DNA of 64,000 bases from Hyphomicrobiales bacterium (GCA_003135415.1 PLBP01000032.1:1-64000), one strand, 5' to 3'; positions 9,053 to 19,232 are shown, counted from the stretch's first letter. Program-made: numbers and translations. Notes: generated from the sequence alone by a model not told the origin.

Positions 9053-10063
9053 ATGACGTCCGCGAAGAGCGAAACCCCCGAAACCCTCGACCAGATGATC
9101 GTTCGCGCGGCGGAAACGACCGCCGCGAGCATCCGCGCGGCGCGCACGGCCATCGCTGCCGTCATTTTCGGCCAGGACGAGGTGATCGATCGCGCGCTCA
9201 TTACCGTTCTCGCCGGCGGCCACGCGCTGCTCGTCGGCGTGCCCGGTCTCGCCAAGACCAAGCTCGTGGACACCATGGGCACCGTGCTGGGCCTCGAGGC
9301 ACGCCGCATCCAGTTCACGCCCGACCTGATGCCGTCCGATATTCTCGGCGCCGAGGTGCTGGAGGAAAGTGCCGCCGGCAAGCGCTCGTTCCGCTTCATC
9401 CGCGGGCCGATCTTCTCGCAGCTCCTGCTCGCCGACGAGATCAATCGCGCGAGCCCGCGCACCCAGTCGGCCCTTCTGCAGGCGATGCAGGAATATCATG
9501 TGACCGTGGCCGGTACCCGCCACGACGTGCCGCGGCCCTTCCACGTGCTCGCGACCGAAAACCCGATCGAGCAAGAAGGCACCTATCCGTTGCCCGAGGC
9601 GCAGCTCGACCGCTTCCTGATGCAGATCGACGTCTCCTATCCCGCCCGCGAGGCCGAGCGGAAGATCCTGTTCGACACCACCGGCGTCGACGAGACGAAG
9701 CCGCGCGCCGCCATGTCGGTCGACGATCTGATCGCCGCACAACGGCTCGTGCGCCGGATTCCGGTCGGCGAATCCGTGGTCGAGGCGATCCTCGATCTCG
9801 TGCGCGCGGCACGTCCCGGCGCCGACGCCGACGGACCTTCCAAGCTGATCGCCTGGGGACCGGGCCCGCGCGCGAGTCAGGCGCTGATGCTCGCCGTGCG
9901 CGCCCGCGCGCTCCTCGATGGCCGGCTTGCGCCCTCGATCGACGACGTCTTGGCGCTTGCCGAGCCCGTCCTCAAGCACCGCATGGCGCTCACCTTCGGC
10001 GCGCGCGCCGATGGCGAGACGATCGAAGGCGTGGTCGCAAGGCTGAAAGCAAGGATTGCATGA
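9053..10063 (+). CDS. MoxR-family AAA+ ATPase
   Basis: A 336-residue AAA+ ATPase of the MoxR group, thought to act as a chaperone that inserts metals or assembles complexes with its VWA/DUF58 partners. Walker A is GVPGLAKTK, Walker B is LLLADEINRA, sensor 1 lies in VLATENPIEQEGTYPLPEAQLDRF. The ATG at 9053 follows GGAGGACCGA; the track's 28-residue extension has no ribosome site. It overlaps the DUF58 gene by ATGA and leads a four-gene operon. Confidence 0.92.
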   Translation: MTSAKSETPETLDQMIVRAAETTAASIRAARTAIAAVIFGQDEVIDRALITVLAGGHALLVGVPGLAKTKLVDTMGTVLGLEARRIQFTPDLMPSDILGAEVLEESAAGKRSFRFIRGPIFSQLLLADEINRASPRTQSALLQAMQEYHVTVAGTRHDVPRPFHVLATENPIEQEGTYPLPEAQLDRFLMQIDVSYPAREAERKILFDTTGVDETKPRAAMSVDDLIAAQRLVRRIPVGESVVEAILDLVRAARPGADADGPSKLIAWGPGPRASQALMLAVRARALLDGRLAPSIDDVLALAEPVLKHRMALTFGARADGETIEGVVARLKARIA

Positions 10064-11028
10064 GCGAGGCGAACGCCGGTTCTCGAAGCGCTCGCGACGA
10101 CGCGCCGGTTCGCGCCGCGACGGGAGCGGCCCTTCACCTCGTCGCCGCGATGCCGCGGCTCGTGCTCGAGGCCCGGCGCGTGGCGGCCTCGGTCTTCCAT
10201 GGTCTGCACGGACGCCGCCGTGCCGGGCCGGGCGAGAATTTTTGGCAATATCGCCGCTTCATGTCGGGCGAGCCCGCGAGCCGCGTCGACTGGCGGCGCT
10301 CGGCGCGCGACGACCACCTCTATGTGCGCGAGCGCGAATGGGAGGCGGCGCACACGGTCTGGATCTGGCCCGATCTTTCGCCGTCGATGGAGTTCGCATC
10401 GCCCCTGGTGTGGGAAACGAAGCGCGACCGCGCGCTCGTACTTGCGTTTGCGCTCGGCGAATTGCTCGTTCGCGGCGGCGAGCGCGTCGGCATTCCCGGC
10501 ACCATGCGGCCGACCGCCAACCGCGCCGTGATCGAGCGCATGGCGGAGGCGATCATTCATACGGCCGGCGCGCCGCAAAGCCTGCCGCCGTTCTTCGTGG
10601 CGGGCCCGTGCGACGAGGTCTGCATTCTCGGCGATCTGTGGAGTCCGCCCGCCGAAGTCGTGAGCTCAATCGCGAATTTGTCGGCAAACGGCGCCGGCGG
10701 CCATGTGGTGCAAATCGTCGATCCGGCGGAGGAAACATTCCCTTATTCCGGCCGGGTGGAGTTCCTCGAGCCCGAGGGCGCGGGCTCGATCACCGTCGGC
10801 CGCGCCGAAAGCTGGCGGGGCGATTACGTGCGGCGGATCGCCGAGCATCGCGAGACGATCCGCAACGAGACCGACCGCAGGAGCTGGAGCTTCGCCGTCC
10901 ATCGCACCGATCGCCCGGCAAGCGAATTGCTGCTGGCGCTCCGCGCGCGCATGGGCGAGACCCGCGACGTGGTTGCCCGCCGGCGTCCGGCCAATCTAGC
11001 CCTGTCTGAAGCGGGGGCCGCCGCATGA
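10060..11028 (+). CDS. DUF58 domain protein
   Basis: A 322-residue cytosolic protein of the DUF58 family, the usual partner of MoxR ATPases. The hallmark GENFWQYRRFMSGEPASRVDWRRSAR followed by YVRE is seen around residues 55-90 (only part quoted as motif: RVDWRRSAR). A VWA-like fold is expected, with WPDLSPSM at the place of the metal-site loop. Translation is coupled at both ends through ATGA overlaps with moxR and the DUF4159 gene. Cellular role is unknown beyond the MoxR association. Confidence 0.88.
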   Translation: MSEANAGSRSARDDAPVRAATGAALHLVAAMPRLVLEARRVAASVFHGLHGRRRAGPGENFWQYRRFMSGEPASRVDWRRSARDDHLYVREREWEAAHTVWIWPDLSPSMEFASPLVWETKRDRALVLAFALGELLVRGGERVGIPGTMRPTANRAVIERMAEAIIHTAGAPQSLPPFFVAGPCDEVCILGDLWSPPAEVVSSIANLSANGAGGHVVQIVDPAEETFPYSGRVEFLEPEGAGSITVGRAESWRGDYVRRIAEHRETIRNETDRRSWSFAVHRTDRPASELLLALRARMGETRDVVARRRPANLALSEAGAAA

Positions 11029-13898
11029 TCGGCCTGCCGCTCGGATTCACCTCGCCCTTCTTGCTGCCCACGCTCTTGGCCCTCCCCGTTCTGTGGTGGC
11101 TCTTGCGTCTGGTGCCGCCGCGGCCGCGGCGCATCACATTCCCGCCCACGCGGATTCTGTTCGATATCGAGCCCAAGGAAGAAACGTCCGCGCGCACGCC
11201 GTGGTGGCTGACGGCGCTCCGGCTCTTGCTCGCCGCTCTCATCGTATTCGCGGCGGCGGGACCGATATGGAATCCGCCACCGGCCGGCACCCGCGCCAGC
11301 GGGCCGACGATTCTCCTGATCGATTCCGGCTGGTCCGCCGCGGCTTCGTGGCGCGAGCGGCTGCGCACCGCCGACGCGATCATCTCCCGCGCCGAGGCCG
11401 AAGGCCGTCCGCTCGCGCTGATCGCGAGCGGCGCGCCGCCGAAGGATGTTTCGCTCTTGCGCCCCGGCGAGGCGCGCGAAGCGCTCCGCCTGCTCGCGCC
11501 TTCCGCGCACACGCCCGATCGCGTCGAGATTTTGCCGCCGCTCGGCCGCTTGTTGCAGCTCAATCCGGAAGCATCGGTCATTTGGCTCACCGACGGCGTC
11601 GATCTCGGCGACGGGTCGGCCTTCACCGAAAAGCTCGGCGAACTCGCACGCGATCGATTAACGATCGTCAATGGCGGCGTGCAGGGCGGGCACGCGCTCG
11701 CCGACGCCGACAACGCCGCCGGCGGGCTCACGGTCAAGGTCTTGCGCGCGGACGATAGCTCCCCCGCGCAAGGCATCGCCCGCGCCCGCGACCTCCGCGG
11801 GCTTGCGCTCGGCGACGCGCTCTTCGCGTTTCAGGCGGGCGAGCGCGAAACCGAAGCGCGTTTCGATCTTCCGGTCGAGATCCGAAACGACATCGCGCGC
11901 ATCGAAATCGCGGGCGAGCGCGCGTCCGGCGCGGTTCAACTTCTCGACAAGCGCTGGCGACGCCGCACGGTCGGCGTCGTTTCGGGCGCGACCGCCGACA
12001 CGAGCCAACCGCTTCTTGCCGCGACCTTTTATCTCTCGCGCGCGCTCGGGCCCTTTGCCGACGTGCGTCTCGCCGAGGGTGCCGCGCCCGCCGAAGCGAT
12101 CACCCGCTTCCTCGATCAACGGCTGCCGGCGCTGATCCTTTCCGATGTCGGCACCATCGCACCCGCGGCGCGTGAGCGGCTGGTGCGCTGGATCGAGGAA
12201 GGCGGCCTGTTGGTCCGTTTCGCCGGACCGCGGCTAGCCGCGGCTGACGACGATCTCGTTCCGGTGCAATTGCGCCGCGGCGGACGCGTTCTCGGCGGAA
12301 GTCTTTCCTGGGAGCAGCCGCAGAAGCTCGGCCAGTTCTCGCGCGAAAGTCCTTTCCACGATCTCGCCGTCCCAAACGATGTGACGGTGACCCGCCAAGT
12401 GCTGGCCGAGCCCGACGGCGCGCTCGCCGAGCGCACCTGGGCGACGCTCACTGACGGCACCCCGCTCGTCACCGCCGAGCGGCGCGGACGCGGTCTGCTT
12501 GTGCTCTTTCACGTATCCGCCGACGCGACGTGGTCGGACTTGCCGCTGTCGGGCACATTCGTCGAGATGTTGCGCCGGGTTGTCGCGCTATCGGGCTCGG
12601 CCGGCGGGCCCGCCGCGGAGCCCGCGCAGCCATCGGAACGCCGGCAAGCGCCGACCGTATCGCCGAGCCGGCTCCTCGACGGCTACGGCGTGTTCACCGC
12701 GCCGGGACCGACCGCGCGGCCGATCCCTGCCGATTACCAGGGGCCCGGCGTGTTCGATCATCCGCCCGGATTCTACGGCCCGCCGGAGGGCCTCGTCGCC
12801 GTGAACACGCTCGCGCCACGCAACCGGCTCACCCCGCTCGACCTTTCAGCAATCGGCGCGCGCATCGAGCCCTATCGCCAGGGCGAGCCAGTCGATTTGC
12901 GCGCGGCCGCCCTGATCGCCGTGCTGACGCTGCTCGCCGCCGACGCCCTGATCGTCTTCGCGCTCGCGGGCGGATGGACGCGGCTGAATTGGCGCCGCGC
13001 GGCAACCGTGCTCGCTTTCGCAATTGTATTCGGAGCGCCCGCCGCCGATCGAGCTTGGGCGCAAAGCGCGCCGCCGTCGCCGCCGAAGGCGACGCAACAA
13101 CAACAGCCCAAAGCGGCGCCGACGACGCAACAAAAACCGGTCGACGACTTCGCCCTCCGCGCCACCACGCAGACGCGCCTTGCCTACGTCGTCTCCGGCG
13201 ACAAGGAAATCGACGCCGTGAGCCGCGCCGGTCTCGAAGGACTTTCGCTGTTTCTCTCCCAGCGCACCGCGCTTGAGCCCGGCGATCCGATCGGCGTCGA
13301 TATCGCGAAGGATGAACTCGCCTTCTTCCCGATGCTGTATTGGCCGATCGCGCCGGACGCCGCGAAGCCCGAGGCGGCGACGCTCGCGCGCATCGACGCC
13401 TACATGAAACAGGGCGGCACCATCGTGTTCGACACCCGCGACGCGCTTACGGCGCTCCCCATGCGCGGCGGCGAGGTTTCACCGGCGCTCGCGAAGCTGC
13501 GGGAAATTCTATCGGCCCTCGACATCCCCGAACTCGAGCCCGTACCCGCCGATCACGTGCTGACGAAATCGTTCTACCTCCTGCGCGATTTTCCCGGCCG
13601 CTACGGCAACGGAAGGCTGTGGGTGGAGGCGTTGCCGGAACAGAGCGCGGAGAGTGAGGCGCGGCCCGCGCGCGCGGGCGACGGCGTCTCGCCGATCCTG
13701 ATTACTTCGAACGACCTCGCCGGCGCCTGGGCGCTCGGCCCTGACGGCCAGCCGCTCTTGCCGCTCACACCGGGCGAGCCGCGCCAGCGCGAATTTGCCT
13801 TCCGCGTCGGCGTCAACATCGTGATGTACGTGCTCACCGGCAACTACAAGGCCGATCAGGTGCACGTGCCGGCGCTGCTTGAGCGGCTCGGGCAGTAG
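11025..13898 (+). CDS. BatA-type N-terminus plus DUF4159 membrane protein
   Basis: A 957-residue inner-membrane protein. Two N-terminal helices (about residues 10-28 and 60-80) match the double-transmembrane domain found at the start of BatA-like proteins. A VWA/GATase-like middle follows, then another hydrophobic pair near residues 620-680. The C-terminal DUF4159 domain occupies about residues 705-930, after a Pro/Gln-rich linker (PKATQQQQPKAAPTTQQ). It is predicted to work with the MoxR ATPase and the other VWA-like proteins of the operon. Starts at an ATGA overlap. Confidence 0.85.
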   Translation: MIGLPLGFTSPFLLPTLLALPVLWWLLRLVPPRPRRITFPPTRILFDIEPKEETSARTPWWLTALRLLLAALIVFAAAGPIWNPPPAGTRASGPTILLIDSGWSAAASWRERLRTADAIISRAEAEGRPLALIASGAPPKDVSLLRPGEAREALRLLAPSAHTPDRVEILPPLGRLLQLNPEASVIWLTDGVDLGDGSAFTEKLGELARDRLTIVNGGVQGGHALADADNAAGGLTVKVLRADDSSPAQGIARARDLRGLALGDALFAFQAGERETEARFDLPVEIRNDIARIEIAGERASGAVQLLDKRWRRRTVGVVSGATADTSQPLLAATFYLSRALGPFADVRLAEGAAPAEAITRFLDQRLPALILSDVGTIAPAARERLVRWIEEGGLLVRFAGPRLAAADDDLVPVQLRRGGRVLGGSLSWEQPQKLGQFSRESPFHDLAVPNDVTVTRQVLAEPDGALAERTWATLTDGTPLVTAERRGRGLLVLFHVSADATWSDLPLSGTFVEMLRRVVALSGSAGGPAAEPAQPSERRQAPTVSPSRLLDGYGVFTAPGPTARPIPADYQGPGVFDHPPGFYGPPEGLVAVNTLAPRNRLTPLDLSAIGARIEPYRQGEPVDLRAAALIAVLTLLAADALIVFALAGGWTRLNWRRAATVLAFAIVFGAPAADRAWAQSAPPSPPKATQQQQPKAAPTTQQKPVDDFALRATTQTRLAYVVSGDKEIDAVSRAGLEGLSLFLSQRTALEPGDPIGVDIAKDELAFFPMLYWPIAPDAAKPEAATLARIDAYMKQGGTIVFDTRDALTALPMRGGEVSPALAKLREILSALDIPELEPVPADHVLTKSFYLLRDFPGRYGNGRLWVEALPEQSAESEARPARAGDGVSPILITSNDLAGAWALGPDGQPLLPLTPGEPRQREFAFRVGVNIVMYVLTGNYKADQVHVPALLERLGQ

Positions 13899-13907
13899 GG
13901 ATCAAGC

Positions 13908-15971
13908 ATGGGATACGGCTTCGCCTTCGATCCGCTGCTACCGCTGCCCGCGCTTATCGCGGCGGGGGTCATGACGCTTCTAGTCGCCGCCCTACTGATC
14001 GTTTCGCGCTCGCGCGGCTCCTATCTTCGCTCGCTTGCGCTTGCGCTCGCCCTGTTTGCGCTCGCCAATCCGTCCTTTACCCGCGAAGACCGCGAGCCGC
14101 TCTCCTCGGTCGTCGCCGTCGTCATCGACAAGAGCGCGAGCCAGCGCTTCGACGACCGCGAGAAAATAACGGAACAAGCGCGCGCAGCACTCGCGGAAAA
14201 GCTCGCGAAAATCCCGGGTCTCGAAGTGCGCATGGTCGATGCAAGCGGCAATGACAGCGAGGGCGAAGGTACGCGTCTCTTTTCGGCGCTGGGTGCCGCC
14301 CTTTCGGACGTTCCACCCGAGCGGGTGGCCGGCGCGATCCTCGTCACCGACGGCCGCGTTCACGACGTGCCCGACGCGTCGGTCCTCGGCTTCGCCGCGC
14401 CCGTGCACGCGCTGATTACCGGCCGCGAGGGCGAGCGCGATCGCCGCGTTGCGCTCACCGCGACGCCGCGTTTCGGCATCGTCGGGCAGAAGCAGACGAT
14501 CGGCTACCGCGTCGAAGACGAAGGCGCGCCGAAGGGCGCGCGCGTCCAGGTCACCGTACGCATCGATGGCGATATCGTCGCCCGCCCCGCCGTGGTCGCG
14601 GGCGAGCCAGCGCGGGTAGAGATCGAGATCGCGCATGCCGGCGCTAATATCGTCGAGATCGAGGCGGCCCCGCTCGAGGGCGAGATCACGCCCCTCAACA
14701 ACCGCGCGGCACTCACCATCGAAGGGGTGCGCGAAAAGCTGCGCGTGCTCCTGGTTTCGGGCGAGCCGCATTCGGGCGAGCGCACCTGGCGAAACTTGCT
14801 CAAATCCGACGCCAATGTCGATCTCGTTCATTTCACCATTTTGCGGCCACCGGAAAAACAGGACGGTACCCCGATCAACGAATTGTCGCTGATCGCCTTT
14901 CCCACGCGCGAGCTGTTCCAGCAGAAGATCAAGGAGTTTCAGCTCATCATCTTCGACCGCTACGCCCAGCAAGGCGTGCTGCCGATGATCTATTTCGACA
15001 ACATCGTGAATTACGTGCGCGAAGGCGGCGCGGTGCTGGTCGCCGCCGGTTCCGACTATGCCAGCCCCAATTCGATCTTCCACTCGCCGCTCGAAACGAT
15101 CCTGCCGGCGGAGCCGACCGGCAACATGACCGAAGCGGCGTTTCAGCCGCTTCTGACCGAGGCGGGCAAGCGCCATCCAGTCACCCGCTCGCTACCGGGC
15201 GGTGATTTCGACCCGCCGCATTGGAGCCACTGGTTCCGTCTGATCAACGCCCGCGCCCAAAGGGGCACGGCCGTCATGAACGGGCCGAACGACAATCCGC
15301 TTCTAGTTCTTTCGCGCTACGGCGAGGGACGCGTGGCGCTGCTCCTCTCCGATCACATCTGGCTGTGGGCGCGAGGCTTCGAGGGCGGTGGGCCGCATCT
15401 TGATTTGCTGCGGCGCCTGTCGCACTGGCTGATGAAGCAGCCGGAACTCGAGGAAGAGCGGCTGCTGTTGTCGGTGCAAGGCGGCAATCTCGCGATCGAG
15501 CGCCGCACCATGCAAGACGATGCGGTGCCGGTCTCGGTGACAACACCATCGGGCCACGTGCGTGCGATCGATCTCGCGCTCGTCGAGCCCGGCGTCTATC
15601 GCGCCACGACGCCCGCTTCCGAACTTGGCCTATGGCGCGCGAGCGATGGCACGCTCACGACGCTCGTCAATGTCGGGCCGATCAATCCGCGCGAATTCGC
15701 CGAGGTAACGAGCACGAAAGCCGTGCTGGAGCCGCTCGCCAGCGCCACCGGCGGCGGCGTCTGGCGCATCTCGGAACTCGGCGCGCCGGCGCCCCGCATC
15801 GTCGGCGTGCGCTCGGGCGAGCGTTTCGCCGGCTCCGATTGGCTCGGGCTGAAACTCCGCGACGCAAGCACGCTCCGCGGCCTCGGGTTGTTTCCGCTCT
15901 TCGCCGGATTGTCGGGGCTGCTGATCCTGCTCGCCGGCGTCGCCGCGGCCTGGGCGCGCGAAGGGCGCTGA
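13908..15971 (+). CDS. Large VWA/GATase-like membrane protein of the MoxR operon
   Basis: A 687-residue inner-membrane protein with two N-terminal helices (about residues 10-33 and 40-55). A VWA-like segment follows (VVAVVIDKSASQRF), then a class I glutamine-amidotransferase-like fold without an obvious catalytic cysteine, and a C-terminal helix near residues 655-678. It starts 9 bases after the DUF4159 gene and closes the operon. Homologues are usually annotated only as membrane proteins. A periplasmic domain held between the helices is likely. Confidence 0.8.
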   Translation: MGYGFAFDPLLPLPALIAAGVMTLLVAALLIVSRSRGSYLRSLALALALFALANPSFTREDREPLSSVVAVVIDKSASQRFDDREKITEQARAALAEKLAKIPGLEVRMVDASGNDSEGEGTRLFSALGAALSDVPPERVAGAILVTDGRVHDVPDASVLGFAAPVHALITGREGERDRRVALTATPRFGIVGQKQTIGYRVEDEGAPKGARVQVTVRIDGDIVARPAVVAGEPARVEIEIAHAGANIVEIEAAPLEGEITPLNNRAALTIEGVREKLRVLLVSGEPHSGERTWRNLLKSDANVDLVHFTILRPPEKQDGTPINELSLIAFPTRELFQQKIKEFQLIIFDRYAQQGVLPMIYFDNIVNYVREGGAVLVAAGSDYASPNSIFHSPLETILPAEPTGNMTEAAFQPLLTEAGKRHPVTRSLPGGDFDPPHWSHWFRLINARAQRGTAVMNGPNDNPLLVLSRYGEGRVALLLSDHIWLWARGFEGGGPHLDLLRRLSHWLMKQPELEEERLLLSVQGGNLAIERRTMQDDAVPVSVTTPSGHVRAIDLALVEPGVYRATTPASELGLWRASDGTLTTLVNVGPINPREFAEVTSTKAVLEPLASATGGGVWRISELGAPAPRIVGVRSGERFAGSDWLGLKLRDASTLRGLGLFPLFAGLSGLLILLAGVAAAWAREGR

Positions 15972-16032
15972 CTTCCGAGACGCGTCAACCGCGCTATGAT
16001 CGGCGGATACGTCGCGAAGTTCGGAGAAATTC

Positions 16033-16986
16033 TTGACCGCAAACTCAACACACGAAGCGTGGCCGGATCTGCCTTACAGCGCCTGGAAGGACACCCGCGA
16101 CACGCTTCATCTGTGGACGCAGATCGTCGGCAAGATCAGGCTCGCGCTCACGCCGTGGCTCAATCATTCCTGGCACGTTCCGCTTTATGTCACCGCGCGC
16201 GGCCTGACGACCTCGCCGATTCCCTACGGGGAGGGTTCATTCGAGATCGAGTTCGATTTCAACCAACATTTGCTCGAGATCACGACGAGCGGCGGTGACC
16301 ACAAGCAGATTGCTTTGCAACCGCGGACCGTCGCAGAATTCTACGAAATTGCGCTGGCGGCGCTGCGCGAGGCCGGCATCCGCGTCGAGATCAATGACTT
16401 CCCGTCCGAGATTCCCGGAGCGATTCCATTCAGCACTGACCGCACGCATGCCGCCTACGACGCCGAATATGCAGAGCGCTTCTGGCGCGTTCTCATCCAA
16501 GCCGATCGCGTGTTCAAACAGTTCCGCACCGGCTTCATCGGCAAAAGCAGCCCCGTTCACTTTTTCTGGGGAAGTTTCGATCTCGCCGTCACGCGCTTTT
16601 CCGGCCGCCGGGCGCCGCCGCATCCGGGCGGCGTTCCCGGCTTGCCGGATACCGTCATGCGCGATGCCTATTCCCACGAGGTGAGCAGTGCGGGATTCTG
16701 GCCGGGCGGCGGCGGAGTCGATTACGCGGCGTTCTATTCCTATGCCTATCCGGAACCGAACGGCTTCAGAACGTCTGTCGTCGAACCGGCAGAAGCCTTT
16801 TTTAGCGAGGCACTCGGCGAGTTTCTCCTACCCTACGATGTGGTGCGGACCGCGTCCGATCCCGACGCGATGCTCCTCGCTTTTCTGCAAAGCACCTATG
16901 AGGCGGCAGCGCGCGACGGAAAATGGGATCGCGCTGCGCTCGAATGCGCGCCCGGAATTCCCGGTGTTCCCAAACCAACTCGTTGA
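16033..16986 (+). CDS. DUF5996 family protein
   Basis: A 317-residue soluble protein of the DUF5996 family (WPDLPYSAWKDTRDTLHLWTQIVGK at the start, of which the core LPYSAWKDTRDTLHLW is diagnostic). Function unknown. The start is a TTG at 16033 preceded by GGAGAAATTC, which places the conserved motif near residue 13; no better ATG is in frame upstream. It sits 61 bases after the MoxR operon and converges with a GNAT gene. Confidence 0.8.
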   Translation: MTANSTHEAWPDLPYSAWKDTRDTLHLWTQIVGKIRLALTPWLNHSWHVPLYVTARGLTTSPIPYGEGSFEIEFDFNQHLLEITTSGGDHKQIALQPRTVAEFYEIALAALREAGIRVEINDFPSEIPGAIPFSTDRTHAAYDAEYAERFWRVLIQADRVFKQFRTGFIGKSSPVHFFWGSFDLAVTRFSGRRAPPHPGGVPGLPDTVMRDAYSHEVSSAGFWPGGGGVDYAAFYSYAYPEPNGFRTSVVEPAEAFFSEALGEFLLPYDVVRTASDPDAMLLAFLQSTYEAAARDGKWDRAALECAPGIPGVPKPTR

Positions 16987-17026
16987 AGCTTATCGTGGCT
17001 GCGAACTTATAAGTCCGCGTTTTCGC

Positions 17027-17587
17027 TCAAAGTGGTTTCGCCCGCTCGGGCCGAAGCGGCCCGGATACGTTCGCGAACGCCCCGTCGGCAAGCTCGGCCA
17101 CCAGCACCCGTTCGGGATCGACCGGCCCCGGTAGCTTGACCAGCCCGCGCGGAACTTTCTTGAAGCCCATGCGCCCGTAATAGGGCTCGTCGCCGACGAG
17201 GAGCACGAGCCGCGCCCCCGCCTTGCGCGCAGCGGCGAGCGAAGCCTCGATCAAGGCGGCACCAATGCCGTGCTCGCGAAAGGGCGGCTCGACCGTGAGC
17301 GGCCCGAGCAATAGCGCCGGCGCCTCGCCGATGCGGACGGGCGTGAGCCGCACCGAGCCCACGAGCAAGGTGCCGATTCTCGCCGTGAAGGAAAGTTCGC
17401 GCCGGTGCTGGGCTATCTCGCGCAGGCGGTAGGCCGTGCGCGCGAAACGGCCGGGACCGAAGGTGCGCTCGTAGAGCTTCTCGATCGCCGGATCGTCCTC
17501 GGCCTGTTCGGGCAGAATGGTGAGGGAAAGATCGGACAAGGAAAGCTCCGAGAGAGCCTCGGCGGCGAGGCGCGCGCCGCATATCAT
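17027..17587 (-). CDS. GNAT family N-acetyltransferase
   Basis: A roughly 186-residue acyltransferase. The acetyl-CoA loop appears as FREHGIGAALIEASLAAARKAG and the region GPLTVEPPFREHGIG fits the beta4-alpha3 motif; the tail YYGRMGFKKVPRG is also typical of the YhbS-like group. The substrate is unknown. The start is uncertain: ATG at 17587 gives the best-sized protein, while an in-frame ATG at 17623 would add 12 residues. It diverges from the GST-family gene with only about 100 bases between. Confidence 0.78.
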   Translation of the reverse strand: MICGARLAAEALSELSLSDLSLTILPEQAEDDPAIEKLYERTFGPGRFARTAYRLREIAQHRRELSFTARIGTLLVGSVRLTPVRIGEAPALLLGPLTVEPPFREHGIGAALIEASLAAARKAGARLVLLVGDEPYYGRMGFKKVPRGLVKLPGPVDPERVLVAELADGAFANVSGPLRPERAKPL

Positions 17588-17695
17588 GACGGGGCTTCCG
17601 AATCCACCGCCGCCCTCGCGCATAGCCGCTTTGCACCGCTTCCGCTCGCTAAAGCGCTCCCTACATGACAAAGGTCGCGGCAAAGGAATGGAACG

Positions 17696-18715
17696 ATGGG
17701 CCTTCTGATCGACGGCGTCTGGCGGGACCAAGGGTTCGACACCAAGTCGACCGGCGGCCGCTTCGTCCGCAAGGATTCGCACTTTCGCAACTGGGTGACG
17801 GCGGACGGCGCTCCCGGCCCGAGCGGCGAAGGCGGTTTTCTGGCCACGCCCGGCCGCTATCATCTCTACGTCTCGCTCGCCTGTCCCTGGGCGCACCGCA
17901 GCTTGATCTTCCGCAAGCTGAAGAAGCTGGAGGACATCGTCTCGCATTCGATCGTCGATCCGCTGATGGGCGACGAAGGCTGGGTGTTCTCAAACTTTCC
18001 CGGCGCGATCCCCGACACGGTCAACGCCAAACAGCGTCTTTACGAAATCTATCTCCTCGCGGAGCCGCGCTACAGCGGCCGCGTCACCGTGCCGGTGCTA
18101 TGGGACAAGGAAAAGAAAACCATCGTCAATAACGAATCGTCGGAAATCATTCGCATGTTCAATTCCGCCTTCGACAAGTTCACCGGCGCGCGCGAGGATT
18201 ATTATCCACGGGAATTGCGCGGCGAGATCGATGCGATCAACGATCTCGTCTACAAGCAGATCAATAACGGCGTCTATCGCGCGGGCTTCGCGACGACGCA
18301 GGAAGCCTATGAAGAAGCGTTCCGCGATTTGTTCGCGGCTCTCGATGAAATCGAGCGGAGACTATCGCGCCAACGTTATCTCGCGGGCGGCCGCCTGACC
18401 GAAGCCGATTGGCGGCTTTTCACCACGCTCGTGCGCTTCGATCCGGTCTATGTCGGCCACTTCAAGTGCAATCTGAGCCGGATCGCCGACTATCCGAACC
18501 TGTCGAATTATCTGCGCGAACTCTATCAGATACCCGGTGTCGCCGAGACGGTGAACTTCGAGCACATCAAGCGGCACTATTATATGAGCCACCCGCAGAT
18601 CAATCCGACGCGGATCGTACCGCTCGGGCCCGAGATCAAGCTCGACGCGCCTCACGACCGCGTCCGCTTCGCAGCACAGTCCTCACCAGGACGTGCTGAC
18701 CGGCGCGCCGTATAA
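17696..18715 (+). CDS. Glutathionyl-hydroquinone reductase (Xi-class GST)
   Basis: A 339-residue cytosolic enzyme of the YqjG/ECM4/PcpF group, which reduces glutathionyl-hydroquinones through a catalytic cysteine. That cysteine lies in SLACPWAHRSLIFRKLK near residue 63, and the hydrophobic GST C-terminal domain follows from about residue 165. A thioredoxin-fold N-terminus with the long family-specific leader (WVTADG...GRYHLYVSLACPWAHR) supports the class. The last 33 bases overlap the convergent NUDIX gene, so one of the two C-termini may be slightly longer than needed. Confidence 0.88.
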   Translation: MGLLIDGVWRDQGFDTKSTGGRFVRKDSHFRNWVTADGAPGPSGEGGFLATPGRYHLYVSLACPWAHRSLIFRKLKKLEDIVSHSIVDPLMGDEGWVFSNFPGAIPDTVNAKQRLYEIYLLAEPRYSGRVTVPVLWDKEKKTIVNNESSEIIRMFNSAFDKFTGAREDYYPRELRGEIDAINDLVYKQINNGVYRAGFATTQEAYEEAFRDLFAALDEIERRLSRQRYLAGGRLTEADWRLFTTLVRFDPVYVGHFKCNLSRIADYPNLSNYLRELYQIPGVAETVNFEHIKRHYYMSHPQINPTRIVPLGPEIKLDAPHDRVRFAAQSSPGRADRRAV

Positions 18716-19132
18716 AATCTCTTCAAGCCTTCGCCGCGTGCTCTCGCTCGTCCCCTTGGGAAGCTTATTCAAGGGGAAAAAGCCCGCTTCGGCAATTTCC
18801 CAGCTCGGAGCGGGCGGCGACGGCCACTCGAACTCCCGCACCACAAACACCGCCACGTGATCGCGCGACGAGGCGTGGACGTTATGGAAGACGCCGTGCA
18901 GCGGCGGCGCGCCGATGACGCGGAGATTGCCTTCCTCCATCAATTCGCGCGCGAGCGCCTCCGACAGGCTCTCGCCGGGATCGACCCCGCCGCCGGGAAA
19001 ATGCCAGCCGGGCGTATAGCCGTGGCGGACCAGAAACACCTTGCCGTCTTCATCCAGCACTACACCGCGCACGCCCAACGTCATGCCGCGCGCGAAACGC
19101 CAGTAGAAATGCAGAATCCTGCGGATCATCAT
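18683..19132 (-). CDS. NUDIX hydrolase
   Basis: A 149-residue NUDIX protein. The box is GGGVDPGESLSEALARELMEEGNL, close to G-x5-E-x7-RE-x2-EE-x-G but with Asn where the last Gly is usual; homologues with EEGN are common. The N-terminus (MMIRRILHFYWRFARGMTLGVRG) is basic and partly hydrophobic. It may act on sugar nucleotides or similar pyrophosphates; the substrate cannot be told. It ends inside the 3' end of the GST-family gene and diverges from mbfA. Confidence 0.82.
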   Translation of the reverse strand: MMIRRILHFYWRFARGMTLGVRGVVLDEDGKVFLVRHGYTPGWHFPGGGVDPGESLSEALARELMEEGNLRVIGAPPLHGVFHNVHASSRDHVAVFVVREFEWPSPPAPSWEIAEAGFFPLNKLPKGTSESTRRRLEEILYGAPVSTSW

Positions 19133-19232
19133 GCTTCCTTCGATTCGCCGCCCGATCCTATCGGCTTTCGCGTTTCCGCGTTATGAACGCTACGTTTCGT
19201 ACGCCAGCCAAAAGCTCCGAGAGAAACCAGCC

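Noticed and set aside
8834-9979. 575-residue ORF extending DUF1285 through moxR
   Set aside because: The extension is antisense to moxR; the start at 8833 has a strong ribosome site and the family N-terminus.
13992-15176. 394-residue ORF opposite the MoxR-operon membrane protein
   Set aside because: Antisense shadow with no recognisable domain.
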